In this document: positions 1 through 11,675 of the stretch, piece by piece
Layout of the letters: each line of letters starts with the position of its first letter
Position numbering within the stretch: the stretch's first letter is position 1
Origin: an uncultured Ectothiorhodospiraceae bacterium
GTDB taxonomy: Bacteria > Pseudomonadota > Gammaproteobacteria > JAABTG01
NCBI GenBank assembly: GCA_937867305.1
Contig: CALMKJ010000201.1
Coordinates: forward strand, 1-43,249
Direction: 5' to 3'
Length of the DNA stretch: 43,249 bases
The notes under the pieces: generated by a model
The model's input: only the letters and a program-made list of their open reading frames with translations
Told to the model about the DNA's origin: nothing
Databases searched by the model: none
Position numbers and translations under genes: made by a program

Positions 1-1287
<1,287 letters not shown>

Positions 1288-1314
1288 CGCCGCTGGCGTC
1301 GCTGACCTCGCAAG

Positions 1315-1593
1315 GTGCGCTGGCTGCTGCTCATGTCGGTGCTGTTCGTGCTGCTGGTGGGTCTCCAGCAGCGGCTCTGGCTCGGTGACGGCAGCCTCGA
1401 GGAGGTCCGTGACCTGGAGCGCCGCACCCGGGCCCAGCAGGGTGAGAACGAGGGATACGTGGAGCGCAACCGGGCGCTCGACGCGGAGGTCCGGGACCTC
1501 AAGGGCGGACTGGACGCCATCGAGGAGCGGGCCCGTCGGGAGCTCGGCATGACGCGCAAGGACGAGACGTTCTACCTCCTGGTGGAAGAGTGA
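1315..1593 (+). CDS. ftsB: Cell division protein FtsB
   Basis: Small bitopic divisome protein that pairs with FtsL and FtsQ in the inner membrane and helps activate septal peptidoglycan synthesis. The 92 residues show a short cytoplasmic start, one membrane helix (about residues 3-20), then a charged coiled coil (about 28-75) with the family's ERARRELGM segment near the C-terminus. The start is GTG, with only a weak ribosome-binding site in the short gap after eno. Its stop overlaps the GTG of ispD (GTGA), implying coupled translation. Position between eno and ispD is the conserved location of ftsB. Confidence 0.93.
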   Translation: MRWLLLMSVLFVLLVGLQQRLWLGDGSLEEVRDLERRTRAQQGENEGYVERNRALDAEVRDLKGGLDAIEERARRELGMTRKDETFYLLVEE

Positions 1594-2312
1594 GCCCGAC
1601 GAGCGTGCGGCCCCCGCGCCACTGGGCCGTCATCGCCGCGGCGGGCGGCGGGAAGCGGATGGGCGCCGACCTGCCGAAGCAGTACCTGGTGGTGGCCGGT
1701 CGGCCGGTCATCGCCCACGCCGTCGGGCGGGTCGCGGGTCATCCCAGGGTCTCGGGGGCGGTGGTCGTCCTGGCCCGTGACGACGTGCTCTGGGATGCGG
1801 TCGAGCTGGGGCCCGTGCCCCGGCCGCGCCGGGCGACCGGTGGTGCCGAGCGCTGCCATTCGGTGCTGAGCGGGCTCGAGACCCTCGCCGGCGAGGCTGC
1901 CGAGGACGACTGGGTCCTGGTCCACGACGCCGCGCGCCCCTGCGTGCGGCGCGAGGACATCGACCGGCTCATGGACGAGCTCGCCGGGCACCCGGTCGGC
2001 GGCCTGCTGGGGCTGCCGGCGCGCGACACCCTGAAGCGGGCGGCCCCGGACGGCAGCGTGCGGGAGACGGTCGCCCGCGCCGGGCTCTGGCACGCCCTGA
2101 CGCCCCAGATGTTTCGCTTCGGGCTGCTGCGCCGGGCGCTCCGGGTGGCCGTCGGCGGTGGGCTCCTGGTGACCGACGAGGCCCAGGCCATGGAGCTTGC
2201 GGGTCACGTTCCCCGTCTGGTCGAGGGCAGTCCCGACAACCTGAAGGTGACGACGCCCCGGGACTTGGCGCTCGCCGAGGTGTTCCTGAGGGCCCAGGAG
2301 GCTGCGAAGTGA
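1590..2312 (+). CDS. ispD: 2-C-methyl-D-erythritol 4-phosphate cytidylyltransferase
   Basis: Third step of the MEP (non-mevalonate) isoprenoid pathway: transfers CMP from CTP to methylerythritol phosphate. The 240-residue protein has the nucleotide-binding loop [10 protein letters not shown] followed by LPKQY near the N-terminus, the VHDAARP segment in the middle and the TPQMFR and TDEAQAME segments that line the MEP site. The start is GTG overlapping the ftsB stop by four bases, and the stop in turn overlaps ispF, so ftsB-ispD-ispF-truD read as one translationally coupled operon. About ten residues precede the conserved core, so a slightly later start is possible. Confidence 0.96.
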   Translation: MSPTSVRPPRHWAVIAAAGGGKRMGADLPKQYLVVAGRPVIAHAVGRVAGHPRVSGAVVVLARDDVLWDAVELGPVPRPRRATGGAERCHSVLSGLETLAGEAAEDDWVLVHDAARPCVRREDIDRLMDELAGHPVGGLLGLPARDTLKRAAPDGSVRETVARAGLWHALTPQMFRFGLLRRALRVAVGGGLLVTDEAQAMELAGHVPRLVEGSPDNLKVTTPRDLALAEVFLRAQEAAK

Positions 2313-2806
2313 GAATCGGTCACGGCTTCGACGCACACCGTTTCGGTGCCGCCCGGCCCCTCGTGATCGGAGGCGTGACGGTGCCTCACCCCCAGGGCCT
2401 CCTCGCGCACTCCGACGGGGACGTCCTGGTGCACGCCCTGTGCGACGCCCTGCTCGGGGCGGCGGGTCTCGGCGACATCGGCCGGCACTTCCCGGACTCG
2501 AGCGCCGAGTACGCGGGCGTCGACAGCCGGGTCCTGCTGCGCCGCGTGGTCGCCCTCCTGGGGGAGCAGGGGCTCGAGGTGGGCAACGCCGACCTCACGG
2601 TCGTGGCCCAGGCGCCGAAGCTTGCACCCCACGTGCCGGCCATCCGCGCCACCCTGGCGTCGGACCTGGGCGTCGACCCGTCGCGGGTCAACGTGAAGGC
2701 CACCACGACCGAGGGGATGGGCTTCACCGGGCGCGGGGAGGGGATGGCCGCCCACGCCGTCGTCCTGCTCGTGGAGCGCAAAGCCTCGCCGGTCGCGCCG
2801 GCGTGA
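2309..2806 (+). CDS. ispF: 2-C-methyl-D-erythritol 2,4-cyclodiphosphate synthase
   Basis: Fifth step of the MEP pathway: cyclises CDP-methylerythritol 2-phosphate with loss of CMP. The protein is 165 residues, near the usual 157-160. Zinc ligands D8 and H10 sit in the N-terminal GFDAHRF motif and the third histidine in LLAHSDGD. The conserved IGRHFPD and [16 protein letters not shown] segments are both present. The GTG start overlaps the ispD stop. The last few residues are a short non-conserved tail overlapping the truD start by four bases. Confidence 0.97.
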   Translation: MRIGHGFDAHRFGAARPLVIGGVTVPHPQGLLAHSDGDVLVHALCDALLGAAGLGDIGRHFPDSSAEYAGVDSRVLLRRVVALLGEQGLEVGNADLTVVAQAPKLAPHVPAIRATLASDLGVDPSRVNVKATTTEGMGFTGRGEGMAAHAVVLLVERKASPVAPA

Positions 2807-3876
2807 CCGGCGACCGACCGGACCACTGCCCGCCGATCCCCTGGGAGGATCTGCCCCGGGCCCACGGGGACCCGCCCGCCCGGGCACGCTGGCGGGTCGC
2901 GCCGGAGGACTTCGCGGTCGACGAGGTCCTGGGCTTCGATCCGCTCGGCACCGGGCAGCACGTCCTCCTGCAACTGCGCAAGCGCGGGGCGAACACCGTC
3001 TGGGTGGCCGGCCAGCTCGCACGCCTCGCCGGCGTGCCCCCGGTGGCGGTCGGTTACTCGGGGCTGAAGGACCGCGACGCCGTGACCACCCAGTGGTTCT
3101 CCGTCGACCTGGCGGGCCGTCCCGAGCCCGACTGGGGGCAGGTCGCACCCGGCACCGTCGAGGTGCTCGCCGCGCAGCGCCACGACCGCAAGCTGCGCCG
3201 GGGCAGCCACCGCGCCAACCGGTTCGTCCTGGTGCTGCGGGACCTCACGGGGGCGCGGGCCGCGGTGGAAGAGCGGCTCGGCGTCCTGCGTGACCGGGGC
3301 TTCCCCAACTATTTCGGCGAGCAGCGGTTCGGCCGGGACGGGTCGAACCCGGCGCGGGCGCTGGCGATGCTGGGGGGGCGCCTGCGGGTCCGGGACCGCG
3401 CCGAGCGCGGGCTCTACCTCTCGGCCGCCCGCTCGGTCCTCTTCAACCGCGTCCTCGCCGCCCGGGTCGGTGGCGGGACGTGGGATCGCCCCCTCGCGGG
3501 CGAGGTGCTGATGCTGGACGGCCGCCACAGCCGTTTCCTGGCCGAGGAGCCAACGCCGGAACTGATGGAACGGGCCGCGCGGGGGGAGGTGCACCCCACG
3601 GGGCCGCTCTGGGGCCGGGGCGAGCCGGAGCCCCGCGAGGGGGCCCGGCAGTTCGAGGAGGAGGCCCTCGCCGGCTGCGGGGACTGGTGCCGGGGGCTCG
3701 AAGAGGCGGGGCTCGAGGCGGACCGGCGTGCGCTGCGCGCCCGGGCCCACGATCTCGCCTGGCGCTGGCGCGGGGAGGACGCCCTGGAGCTCGCCTTCAC
3801 GCTCGCGAGCGGGGCCTACGCCACCGCCCTCCTGCGAGAGGTCGCAGCCCCCGGTCAGGCCTTCAGGAGCACGTAG
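2803..3876 (+). CDS. truD: tRNA pseudouridine(13) synthase TruD
   Basis: Converts uridine 13 to pseudouridine in tRNA-Glu. The catalytic aspartate is D90 in [12 protein letters not shown], and the family motif [11 protein letters not shown] follows near residue 170. The N-terminal DFAVDEV segment carries the conserved FxVxE-type motif. The reading frame is open well upstream into ispF, but the GTG at 2803 overlaps the ispF stop (GTGA) exactly as the previous two genes do, giving 357 residues, close to E. coli TruD. The last 22 bases overlap the end of the convergent Smr-domain gene. The ispD-ispF-truD order is typical of Gammaproteobacteria; the surE/pcm genes that often follow are absent here. 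Confidence 0.95.
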   Translation: MTGDRPDHCPPIPWEDLPRAHGDPPARARWRVAPEDFAVDEVLGFDPLGTGQHVLLQLRKRGANTVWVAGQLARLAGVPPVAVGYSGLKDRDAVTTQWFSVDLAGRPEPDWGQVAPGTVEVLAAQRHDRKLRRGSHRANRFVLVLRDLTGARAAVEERLGVLRDRGFPNYFGEQRFGRDGSNPARALAMLGGRLRVRDRAERGLYLSAARSVLFNRVLAARVGGGTWDRPLAGEVLMLDGRHSRFLAEEPTPELMERAARGEVHPTGPLWGRGEPEPREGARQFEEEALAGCGDWCRGLEEAGLEADRRALRARAHDLAWRWRGEDALELAFTLASGAYATALLREVAAPGQAFRST

Positions 3877-4391
3877 ACCGCGCCGGTGCCGCCGTCCACG
3901 GGACGGGCCGAGCAGAACGCGAGCACCTCCTCGCGCTGGCGCAGCCAGTGGTTGACCTTCACCTTGAGCACCGGCTGACCCTGGCGGGAGCGCAGGCCCT
4001 TGCCGTGCACGATGCGCACGCAACGTCGGTGGCCCCGCTGGACCTCGTGCAGGAAGGCGCCGAGCGCGGTCCTCGCCTCGTCCACCGTGAGACCGTGCAG
4101 GTCGAGTTGCGGGCCGACGCTGAACTGGCCCCGGCGCAGACGCCGCAGCAGGGAGTAGGGCAGGCCCGGCCTCAGGTAGACGAGCTCCTCGCCGGTCTCC
4201 AGGTCGGCCGGGTCGAGGCCGTCGGAGAGGAGGTCACGCAGCACCTGCCTCTCGTCGCGCAGGCGCTGGGAGGGCACCGGCGCTGGCCCCGGCGTCTGCG
4301 GGACGTGGCGGTCGTGCTCCAGGGTCCGGACCGGTCCGACCGCCTCACGGAAGAGCCGGACCTCCTCCTCGCTGGGTGTGTGCCGCTTCAC
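3855..4391 (-). CDS. Smr-domain protein (SmrA/SmrB-like nuclease)
   Basis: A 178-residue protein with a C-terminal Smr domain: DLHGLTVDEAR near residue 97 and the RIVHGKG loop near residue 127 are the two hallmark motifs. The N-terminal half is a charged region found in stand-alone gammaproteobacterial Smr proteins. In E. coli the SmrB relative cleaves mRNA at collided ribosomes; SmrA is less understood. I cannot tell which subgroup this belongs to. The gene is convergent with truD and its 3' end overlaps truD by 22 bases, so no terminator fits between them. Confidence 0.85.
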   Translation of the reverse strand: MKRHTPSEEEVRLFREAVGPVRTLEHDRHVPQTPGPAPVPSQRLRDERQVLRDLLSDGLDPADLETGEELVYLRPGLPYSLLRRLRRGQFSVGPQLDLHGLTVDEARTALGAFLHEVQRGHRRCVRIVHGKGLRSRQGQPVLKVKVNHWLRQREEVLAFCSARPVDGGTGAVYVLLKA

Positions 4392-4515
4392 GCCCTCGCT
4401 CCGCCCCGCAACGCCTCCGCCTCACCCGTTGCCCTCCGCCCGTCCCCTGCGGGGCTGGGAGTGCCGTGGACTCTGTGGTACATCATGCTCCCTTGCCATC
4501 GGGAGGGGACCCCAC

Positions 4516-5094
4516 ATGAAGTGGCTTGAGAGTACCTTCGAGTCCATGCTCTGGCAGAGCCGGGTCGTGGTGCTGTTCGCGGTGATCGCCAGCCTGCTGT
4601 CCGCGTTCGCGATGTTCTACCTTGCCACCGTCGACGCGGTCTACATGTTCGTGCACCTGGCGCATTACTGGGAGCCCGGGCTGGACGCGGTCGCCCGCGC
4701 CGACCTGCACGGCGAGGCGGTCGCCCACGTGGTGGAGATCGTGGACGGCTATCTGCTCGGGGCCGTACTGCTCATCTTCGCCCTGGGGCTCTACGAGCTC
4801 TTCATCAGCAAGCTGGACGTGGCCAAGGGGTCGGAGACCTCGAACAACGTGCTGCTGATCGGAAGCCTGGACGACCTGAAGTCGCGGCTCGCGAAGGTCA
4901 TCCTGATGATCCTGATCGTGAAGTTCTTCGAGCACGTCATCGACATGCACTTCGACCAGCCGCTCGACCTGCTCTACCTGGCGGGCGGGATCGCGCTCAT
5001 CGGCTCGGCGCTCTGGCTCACCCACTCCGACGACCACGGGGAGGGGAGCCACCAGGGCGCGCCACGGGGCGAGCCGACCGACGAGCATCCGTGA
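4516..5094 (+). CDS. YqhA/UPF0114 family inner-membrane protein
   Basis: A 192-residue integral membrane protein with three or four hydrophobic helices (roughly residues 17-39, 78-101, 117-136 and 151-169) and a His/Asp-rich cytoplasmic-type tail. The motif around SKLDVAKGSE and the overall layout fit the UPF0114 (YqhA) family, whose biochemical role is not established. The ATG at 4516 is chosen because a strong GGGAGGGG ribosome-binding site lies at 4501-4508; the frame is open farther upstream but that part is proline-rich and non-conserved. It is convergent with the Mg2+ ATPase gene, only ten bases away. The 124 bases before it contain no feature I can support. Confidence 0.82.
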   Translation: MKWLESTFESMLWQSRVVVLFAVIASLLSAFAMFYLATVDAVYMFVHLAHYWEPGLDAVARADLHGEAVAHVVEIVDGYLLGAVLLIFALGLYELFISKLDVAKGSETSNNVLLIGSLDDLKSRLAKVILMILIVKFFEHVIDMHFDQPLDLLYLAGGIALIGSALWLTHSDDHGEGSHQGAPRGEPTDEHP

Positions 5095-5104
5095 GGTAGC
5101 TCGC

Positions 5105-7648
5105 TCAGCCCGGCCGGAAGAATCGCCGCTTGGCCGCCTCCGTCGCCACGAGGTAACCCGCGACGACCAGGCCCGTGACCGCGAGGACCTGCCACGGCAG
5201 GGAAACGAAGCCAAAGCTCGCGGAGAGCGGGCCGAGGTACGGACTGAACAGTGCGACGGCTCCGACGAGGACCGTCGTCCACAGCAGCAGGCCGCTCGGC
5301 CGGCTCCGTATCGCGGCCTGCTCTGTCCGCAGGACCAGCACCACCGCCAGCTCGGTCATGAGGGAGACCACGAACCACGCGGTCCGGAAGGTGGGCTCGT
5401 CGGCCCGGAACAGCTTCAAGAGAACGACGAACGTCAGCAGGTCGAACAGGGTGCTGAGCAGGCCGAACACGAGCATGAACCGGCGGACGTCCTGGACGTG
5501 CCAGCGCTGGGGCACGGCGACCTTGGCAGCGTCGACGTTGTCGGTCGAAATGGCGAGCGATGGCAGGTCGGACAGGAAATTGTTCAGCAGGATCTGCTTG
5601 GCGGCCAGGGGCAGGAAGGGCAGGACCGGGGTCGCCAGGGCCATGCTCACCATGTTGCCGAAGTTCGCGCTGGTGGTGATGCAGATGTACTTCAAGGTGT
5701 TGGCGAAGGTACGGCGGCCCTCTCGCACGCCCGCGCCGAGCACCTTGAGATCGCTCTGCAGCAGGATCACGTCCGCGCTGTCTCTGGCGACGTCGACCGC
5801 CCCTTCGACCGAGATGCCGACGTCGGCGGCGTGCAAGGCAGGAGCGTCGTTGATGCCGTCGCCCATGTAGCCGACGGCGCAACCGGTTCGCTGCAGCGCC
5901 CTGACGATGCGCTCTTTCTGCTGCGGGTCGACCTCCACGAACAGGTCGGCTCGCCCGACTCGATACCAGAGTGCCTCGTCCTTCAGTCCGGCGATCTCTT
6001 CGCCGGTGATCATCGCCTGCGGGTCGAGCCCGATGCTGCTGGCCACGTGTGCCGAGACGTAGCGGTTGTCACCGGTGATGATCTTGATTCGAATGCCCAG
6101 TTGGGCCAGGTCTTCGATCGTGTTCCTGGCGTCTGGCCTCGGCGGGTCGAAGAAGAGCAGAAGGCCCCGCAGGCACATCTCCGTCTCGTCGCTGCGAACG
6201 TACTCTTCTCTCGCCGCGACACGCCTCGTTGCGAGCGCCAGCACCCGAAAACCCTCCGTGCTCCTCGCGCGGAAATAGGCGTCCAGCCGTTCGCGAGCGG
6301 CGTCGTCCATGGGGACCTCGCTGCCTTCCTGGTCGAGCGAGGAACAGACAGCGAGCATCTGCGCGAAGGCGCCCTTGGTGACCATCCAGTGATGGCCGCT
6401 GTCCTCGGCCGGGGCGGCCACGATCGTGAGGCGCTTGCGGACGAAGTCATAAGGGATCTCATCGACCTTCTTCCAGCCGTCGGTGGTGAGCCCTTCCCGC
6501 GCCCCGGCCGCCATCAGCGCCTCGTCCAGGGGGTTTTCGATGCCCGTCTCGAAGGCCGCGTTGAGGTAGGCGAGGCGGAGAACCGAGTCCGAGTCCCGGA
6601 AGTCCAGGTCGACTGCGGCCTGCAGAGCGATGCTCCCCTCGGTGAGGGTGCCGGTCTTGTCCGTGCAGAGGACATCCATGCTGCCCAGATTCTCGATCGC
6701 TTCCAGCCGCCGGATGATCACCCCGCGCCGTGCCATGGCGCGCGCCCCGTGGGAGAGGGTCACGCTCACGATGGCGGGCAGCAGCTCCGGCGAAATCCCC
6801 ACGGCCAGGGCCACCCCGTACAACAGCGATTCGATGGCAGGCCGGTCCAACCAGTGATTGACGGCCAGCACGAACACCACCATCAGGAGCATGACGCGGA
6901 CGAGAAGGTGCCCGAACTGTCGCACGCCTCGGGCGAACTCGGTTTCCGGTGGCCGCGACTTCAATTGCCTGGCGACGGCGCCGAAGGCCGTGTCCAGACC
7001 TGTCTTCACGACCAGCACCGTCGCCGTGCCACTGCGCACGGACGTGCCGAGGAATACGCAGTTCGTCCGGGCGGCCAGGGGTGTCTGCGCTGGCACGACA
7101 CCGGGACGTTTCTCCACCGGCAAGGATTCGCCGGTGAGACTCGCCTCGGTCACCAGGAAGTCCCTCGCCTCGAGGATGAGCCCGTCCGCGGGAACCAGGT
7201 TGCCCGCGGAAAGCTCGATCACGTCGCCCGGGACGATGGCGCTGGCGCTGATCGTTCGGGCCGGGCCGTCGCGGCGTACCTGTGCGGTCAGGGCCAGTCG
7301 GCGACGCAGCCTGGAAATCGCGGAGGATGCCCGGTGTTCCTGGACGAACCCGAGCAGGGCGCTGCCGGTCACGATGGCGAGAATGATTGCGGCGTCGACC
7401 CAGTCGCCGGCGACGATGGAAACGGCGGCGCCGAAGACGAGGATCAGCACCAGCGGACTCTCGAACTGGCTCAGCAGGAGCCTGGCGGAGGTCCGCCGGG
7501 TTTGCTCGTCGAGCGAGTTGGCTCCGTATTGCCGGAGCCGTTGCGCGGCGGTCGTGGCGGGCAGTCCTTGCGGGCCGCTCCCGAGGTGGTCCATCACCAC
7601 TCGAGCCTGCTCGCTCCAGTAGGAGGCGCGCGGCCCCTGCCCGCTCAC
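5105..7648 (-). CDS. mgtA: Magnesium-translocating P-type ATPase (MgtA/MgtB type)
   Basis: P3B-type ATPase that imports Mg2+ across the inner membrane. The 847-residue chain has the N-terminal cation-ATPase region, the actuator loop TEASLTGES, the TM4 signature GISPELLPAIV characteristic of MgtA/B, the phosphorylated Asp in CTDKTGTLT (about D331), the hinge GDGINDAP and the C-terminal membrane helices. The start is GTG with no clear ribosome-binding site, three bases after the purL stop, so it may be co-transcribed with purL; ATG at 7594 is an alternative. There is no room for the usual long Mg2+-sensing leader. Base composition is lower than its neighbours: a hand count of 6061-6120 gives 33/60 G+C against 45/60 for 9061-9120 in purL, suggesting later acquisition. 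Confidence 0.93.
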   Translation of the reverse strand: MSGQGPRASYWSEQARVVMDHLGSGPQGLPATTAAQRLRQYGANSLDEQTRRTSARLLLSQFESPLVLILVFGAAVSIVAGDWVDAAIILAIVTGSALLGFVQEHRASSAISRLRRRLALTAQVRRDGPARTISASAIVPGDVIELSAGNLVPADGLILEARDFLVTEASLTGESLPVEKRPGVVPAQTPLAARTNCVFLGTSVRSGTATVLVVKTGLDTAFGAVARQLKSRPPETEFARGVRQFGHLLVRVMLLMVVFVLAVNHWLDRPAIESLLYGVALAVGISPELLPAIVSVTLSHGARAMARRGVIIRRLEAIENLGSMDVLCTDKTGTLTEGSIALQAAVDLDFRDSDSVLRLAYLNAAFETGIENPLDEALMAAGAREGLTTDGWKKVDEIPYDFVRKRLTIVAAPAEDSGHHWMVTKGAFAQMLAVCSSLDQEGSEVPMDDAARERLDAYFRARSTEGFRVLALATRRVAAREEYVRSDETEMCLRGLLLFFDPPRPDARNTIEDLAQLGIRIKIITGDNRYVSAHVASSIGLDPQAMITGEEIAGLKDEALWYRVGRADLFVEVDPQQKERIVRALQRTGCAVGYMGDGINDAPALHAADVGISVEGAVDVARDSADVILLQSDLKVLGAGVREGRRTFANTLKYICITTSANFGNMVSMALATPVLPFLPLAAKQILLNNFLSDLPSLAISTDNVDAAKVAVPQRWHVQDVRRFMLVFGLLSTLFDLLTFVVLLKLFRADEPTFRTAWFVVSLMTELAVVLVLRTEQAAIRSRPSGLLLWTTVLVGAVALFSPYLGPLSASFGFVSLPWQVLAVTGLVVAGYLVATEAAKRRFFRPG

Positions 7649-7651
7649 GAC

Positions 7652-10600
7652 TCAGCCGACCCAGTGGCGGGCGTTGCGGAAGAACCGCATCCAGGGTGAG
7701 TCCTCGCCCCAGCCGTCGGGGTGCCAGGACCACTGGGGTGTGCGGAAGAGTCGCTCCGGGTGGGGCATCAGGATGGTGAAGCGGCCATCCGGAGTGGTGA
7801 AGCCGGTGGCGCCGCCCGGGGAGCCGTTGGGGTTCTCGGGGTAGCGCTCCGCCGGCTGGCCGCGGCCGTCCACGTAGCGCAGGGCCAGAAGGCCGCCGGT
7901 CCCGACAGCCGCCGCGTGGGCGGGGTCGCGATGCTCGACCCGCCCCTCGCCGTGGGCTACCACGACCGGCAGGCGCGACCCCGCCATCCCGGCGAAGAAG
8001 AGCGAGGGGCTCCCGGTGACCTCCACCATCACCAGGCGCGCCTCGAACTGCTCCGAGCGGTTGCGCAGGAACCGCGGCCAGGCCTCGGCGCCCGGGATCA
8101 GGTCGTGCAGGAGCGAGAGCATCTGGCAGCCGTTGCAAACCCCCAGGGCGAAGGTGTCCGGGCGGGCGAAGAACGCCGCGAAGGCCTCCCGGGCCCGCGG
8201 GTTGAAGAGGACCGAGCGGGCCCAGCCACCGCCGGCCCCCAGGACGTCGCCGTAGGAGAAGCCGCCGCAGGCCACCAGGCCGCGGAAGCCCCCCAGCCCC
8301 GAGCGTCCGGACAGGACGTCGCTCATGTGCACGTCCACCGCTTCGAAGCCCGCCCGGTCGAAGGCCGCCGCCATCTCCACGTGGCCGTTCACCCCCTGCT
8401 CGCGCAGGATGGCGACCCGCGGGCGGGCGCCGGCGAGGTGGGGGGCCGGGGGTGCGGCGGGGTCGAAGGTGAGCGTGACCGAGAGCCCCGGGTCGTCCGC
8501 GTCGAGCAGGCGGTCGTATTCCTCCCGGGCGCAGTCCGGGTGGTCGCGCAGGGCCTGCATCCGACAGGTCGTCTCCGACCAGGCCCGGTGCAGGTCGACC
8601 CGCGAGAGGTCGAGCAGGGTCTCGCGACCCCGGCGCACGACCACCCGCCCGTGGGTCGCCGGCGCTCCGATGCGGTGCACGTGGCCGCCGAGCCCGGCGC
8701 CCTCGAAGGCGCCGAGCACCGCCTCACGGTCCGCGCGCCGGACCTGCAGCACGGCGCCCAGCTCCTCGCTGAACAGGGTCTCCAGCGCCCCGCCCGAGAG
8801 CGGGGTCAGGTCCACCTCGATTCCGGTGTGGCCCGCGAAGGCCATCTCGCAGAGCGTCGCCCAGAGCCCGCCGTCCGAGCGGTCGTGGTAGGCGAGCAGG
8901 AGCCCTTCGGCGTTCAGGCGCTGGACGGCTGCGAAGAAGCCCTTCAGGTCCCCGGGGTGGTCGAGGTCGGGCACCCGGTCGCCCAGCTGGCCGTAGACCT
9001 GGGCGAGCGCCGAGGCCCCGAGGCGGTTCCGGCCGCGGCCCAGGTCCACGAGCAGCAGGTCGGTCTCCCCCCGGTCGGTCCGTAATACCGGCGTCAGGGT
9101 GCGGGCGACGTCCGCGACCGGCGCGAACGCGGAGGCGATGAGCGAGAGGGGCGCGGTGACGGCGCGCTCTTCCCCGGCCTCGTGCCACACGGTCTTCATG
9201 GACAGGCTGTCCTTGCCTACCGGTACCGCGATCCCGAGGGTGGGGCAGAGCTCGAGCGCCACCGCGCGCACGGTGTCGAAGAGGGCCGCGTCCTCACCGG
9301 GGTGCCCCACGGCAGCCATCCAGTTCGCCGAGAGGACCACCTGGCCGAGGTCCTCCACGGCGGCCGCGGCGAGGTTCGTGAGGGCCTCCGCCACGGCCAT
9401 GCGCCCGGATGCCGGCGCGTCCACGAGCGCGAGGGGGGTGCGCTCGCCGATGGCCATCGCCTCGCCCGTGCGGGACCGGTAGCCGGTCGCGGTGACGGCG
9501 CAATCCGCCACCGGGACCTGCCACGGGCCGACCATGGGGTCTCTCGCCACCAGGCCGGTCACGCTGCGGTCGCCGATGGTCACGAGGAAGGTCTTGTCCG
9601 CGACGGCCGGCAGCCGGAGCACCCTCAGGGCCGCGTCGCGCAGGTCGACGCCCGAGAGATCGAGGGGCGGGCGGGGTGGGCGCGCGTGGACCACCTCCCG
9701 GTGCATCCGGGGCGGCTTGCCGAGCAGGACCTCGAGCGGCAGGTCGATGGGGGTGTTGGCGAAGTGGCGGTCGTGCATCACCAGGCGCCCGTCGTCCGTC
9801 GCCTCCCCGAGCACGGCGTACGGGCAGCGCTCGCGCTCGCACAGGGCCGAGAAGCGCGCCAGGTCCTCGGGGCGCACGGACAGCACGTAACGCTCCTGGG
9901 ACTCGTTGCACCAGATCTCCAGCGGCGACATCCCGGGGTCGTCGCTCGGCACGGCGCGCAGCTCCAGCTGTCCGCCGCGGCCACTCTCGTGCAGCAGCTC
10001 GGGGACCGCGTTGGACAGGCCGCCGGCACCCACGTCGTGGATGGCCACGATGGGGTTGGCCTGGCCCAGCTCCCGGCAGCGGTCGATGACCTCCTGGGCC
10101 CGGCGCTGCATCTCGGGGTTGGCCCTCTGCACCGAGGCGAAGTCGAGCGCCTCCTCGCTCGCCCCGGAGGCCATCGAGGAGGCCGCGCCGCCGCCGAGTC
10201 CGATCAGCATCGCCGGTCCCCCGAGGACGATCACCCTGGCTCCCGTGGGGATGCGCCCCTTGGCCACGTGGGGTGCGCGGATGTTGCCGACCCCGCCGGC
10301 CAGCATGATGGGCTTGTGGTAGCCCCGGACCTCGGGTCCTTTGACCCCGGGGACGCTCTGCTCGTAGGTCCGGAAATACCCCACGAGGTTCGGGCGCCCG
10401 AACTCGTTGCCGAACCCGGCGGCCCCGACCGGGCCCTCGATCATGATGTCGAGCGCGGAGGCGATCCTGCCCGGCTTGCCGTGGTCCACCTCCCAGGTCT
10501 GCTCGAAGCCCGGGATCCGCAGGTTCGAGACCGAGAAGCCCACCAGCCCGGCCTTGGTCCGGGCCCCGCGGCCGGTGGCGGCCTCGTCGCGGATCTCACC

Positions 10601-11548
10601 CCCCGTGCCGGTGGCGGCGCCGGGGCCGGGGGAGATCGCGGTGGGGTGGTTGTGGGTCTCCACCTTCATCAGGATGTGGACAGGCTCCTCGACGTAGCGG
10701 TAGCGCCCGTCGCCGGGGTCGGGGGCGAAGCGGGCGGCGGGGAAGCCGCGCACCACGGCCGCGTTGTCCCGGTAGGCGGAGAGGACGTCCCCCGGGCTGC
10801 GCCGGTGGGTCTCCTTGACCATCCCGAAGAGGGTCCCCTCGCCCGGGGCGCCGTCCAGGGTCCAGGTGGCGTTGAAGATTTTGTGCCGGCAGTGCTCCGA
10901 GTTCGCCTGGGCAAACATCATCAGCTCGACGTCGTGGGGGTTGCGCCCCAGCGCCCGGAAGCTGGCGAGGAGGTAGTCCACCTCGTCGTCCGAGAGGGCG
11001 AGGCCGAGCTCGCGGTTGGCCCGCTCGAGGGCTCCCCGTCCACCCTCCAGCAGGTCCACGGACTGCAGGCGGGCCGGCTCGGCGTGCTGGAAGAGCCGGT
11101 GTTCGGCCTCGGCGAAGTCGGCCGTCACGACCTCGGTCATGCGGTCGTGGAAGAGCCCCTGGATGACCGCCAGTGACCGCGGGTCGAGCCCCGTGCCCCC
11201 TTCGCTCTCGAGATACCAGGCGACGCCCCGCTCGATGCGCGACACCGCCGCCAGCCCGCAGACGTGGGCGATGTCGGTGGCCTTGGTGGACCAGGGCGAG
11301 ATGGTGCCGGGGCGGGGGACCACGAGCTGGAGTTGCCCCGGGGGCGGCAACGGGGCGGCTGCCGGCCCGTAGTCCAGCAGCTGGCGCAAGACGGCGAGGT
11401 CCTGTGGGGCGAGGGGCTCGCGCAACTCCACGAAGTGGACGTACTCGGCGAAGGCGCCGGTGAGCGCCCCGGCTCCCGCGGCTCGGGCCTGGTCGAGGGT
11501 CTTGTCCAGGCGAAATCGGGAGAGGGCGGGGGAGCCGCGCAGGTACAT
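7652..11548 (-). CDS. purL: Phosphoribosylformylglycinamidine synthase (FGAM synthetase)
   Basis: Fourth step of de novo purine synthesis: converts FGAR, glutamine and ATP to FGAM. This is the long single-chain form of Proteobacteria: 1298 residues, against 1295 in E. coli. The N-terminal PurS-like part begins with the family's YLRGSPALS, the central synthetase halves carry the KVETHNHPT motif, and the C-terminal class I glutamine amidotransferase has nucleophile C1138 (GVCNGCQ) with H1263 and E1265 (PHPERL). The frame is open 25 codons upstream, but ATG at 11548 gives the conserved start and has a GAGG ribosome-binding site. Confidence 0.97.
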   Translation of the reverse strand: MYLRGSPALSRFRLDKTLDQARAAGAGALTGAFAEYVHFVELREPLAPQDLAVLRQLLDYGPAAAPLPPPGQLQLVVPRPGTISPWSTKATDIAHVCGLAAVSRIERGVAWYLESEGGTGLDPRSLAVIQGLFHDRMTEVVTADFAEAEHRLFQHAEPARLQSVDLLEGGRGALERANRELGLALSDDEVDYLLASFRALGRNPHDVELMMFAQANSEHCRHKIFNATWTLDGAPGEGTLFGMVKETHRRSPGDVLSAYRDNAAVVRGFPAARFAPDPGDGRYRYVEEPVHILMKVETHNHPTAISPGPGAATGTGGEIRDEAATGRGARTKAGLVGFSVSNLRIPGFEQTWEVDHGKPGRIASALDIMIEGPVGAAGFGNEFGRPNLVGYFRTYEQSVPGVKGPEVRGYHKPIMLAGGVGNIRAPHVAKGRIPTGARVIVLGGPAMLIGLGGGAASSMASGASEEALDFASVQRANPEMQRRAQEVIDRCRELGQANPIVAIHDVGAGGLSNAVPELLHESGRGGQLELRAVPSDDPGMSPLEIWCNESQERYVLSVRPEDLARFSALCERERCPYAVLGEATDDGRLVMHDRHFANTPIDLPLEVLLGKPPRMHREVVHARPPRPPLDLSGVDLRDAALRVLRLPAVADKTFLVTIGDRSVTGLVARDPMVGPWQVPVADCAVTATGYRSRTGEAMAIGERTPLALVDAPASGRMAVAEALTNLAAAAVEDLGQVVLSANWMAAVGHPGEDAALFDTVRAVALELCPTLGIAVPVGKDSLSMKTVWHEAGEERAVTAPLSLIASAFAPVADVARTLTPVLRTDRGETDLLLVDLGRGRNRLGASALAQVYGQLGDRVPDLDHPGDLKGFFAAVQRLNAEGLLLAYHDRSDGGLWATLCEMAFAGHTGIEVDLTPLSGGALETLFSEELGAVLQVRRADREAVLGAFEGAGLGGHVHRIGAPATHGRVVVRRGRETLLDLSRVDLHRAWSETTCRMQALRDHPDCAREEYDRLLDADDPGLSVTLTFDPAAPPAPHLAGARPRVAILREQGVNGHVEMAAAFDRAGFEAVDVHMSDVLSGRSGLGGFRGLVACGGFSYGDVLGAGGGWARSVLFNPRAREAFAAFFARPDTFALGVCNGCQMLSLLHDLIPGAEAWPRFLRNRSEQFEARLVMVEVTGSPSLFFAGMAGSRLPVVVAHGEGRVEHRDPAHAAAVGTGGLLALRYVDGRGQPAERYPENPNGSPGGATGFTTPDGRFTILMPHPERLFRTPQWSWHPDGWGEDSPWMRFFRNARHWVG

Positions 11549-11675
11549 GGCCGGGCCTCGGGGTGGGAGCGAGCCCCAATGATAGGGCAGGGTCGCCCCG
11601 GGCGCGCGGGCCGGGCGCGTCACTGTGCTACCCTCTCGGCTCCACGCCGGACCAGACCGTCAGGAGGGCGCCACG

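Noticed and set aside
7646-7660. Mg2+-sensing leader for the Mg2+ ATPase gene
   Set aside because: Only three bases separate it from the purL stop, so no leader RNA can fit.
5498-7699. Long plus-strand frame opposite the Mg2+ ATPase gene
   Set aside because: Antisense to a complete, conserved P-type ATPase; product lacks recognisable domains.
9182-11176. Long open frame on the plus strand opposite purL
   Set aside because: It is antisense to a fully conserved purL and its product is low-complexity with no family resemblance; long antisense frames are expected at this GC content.
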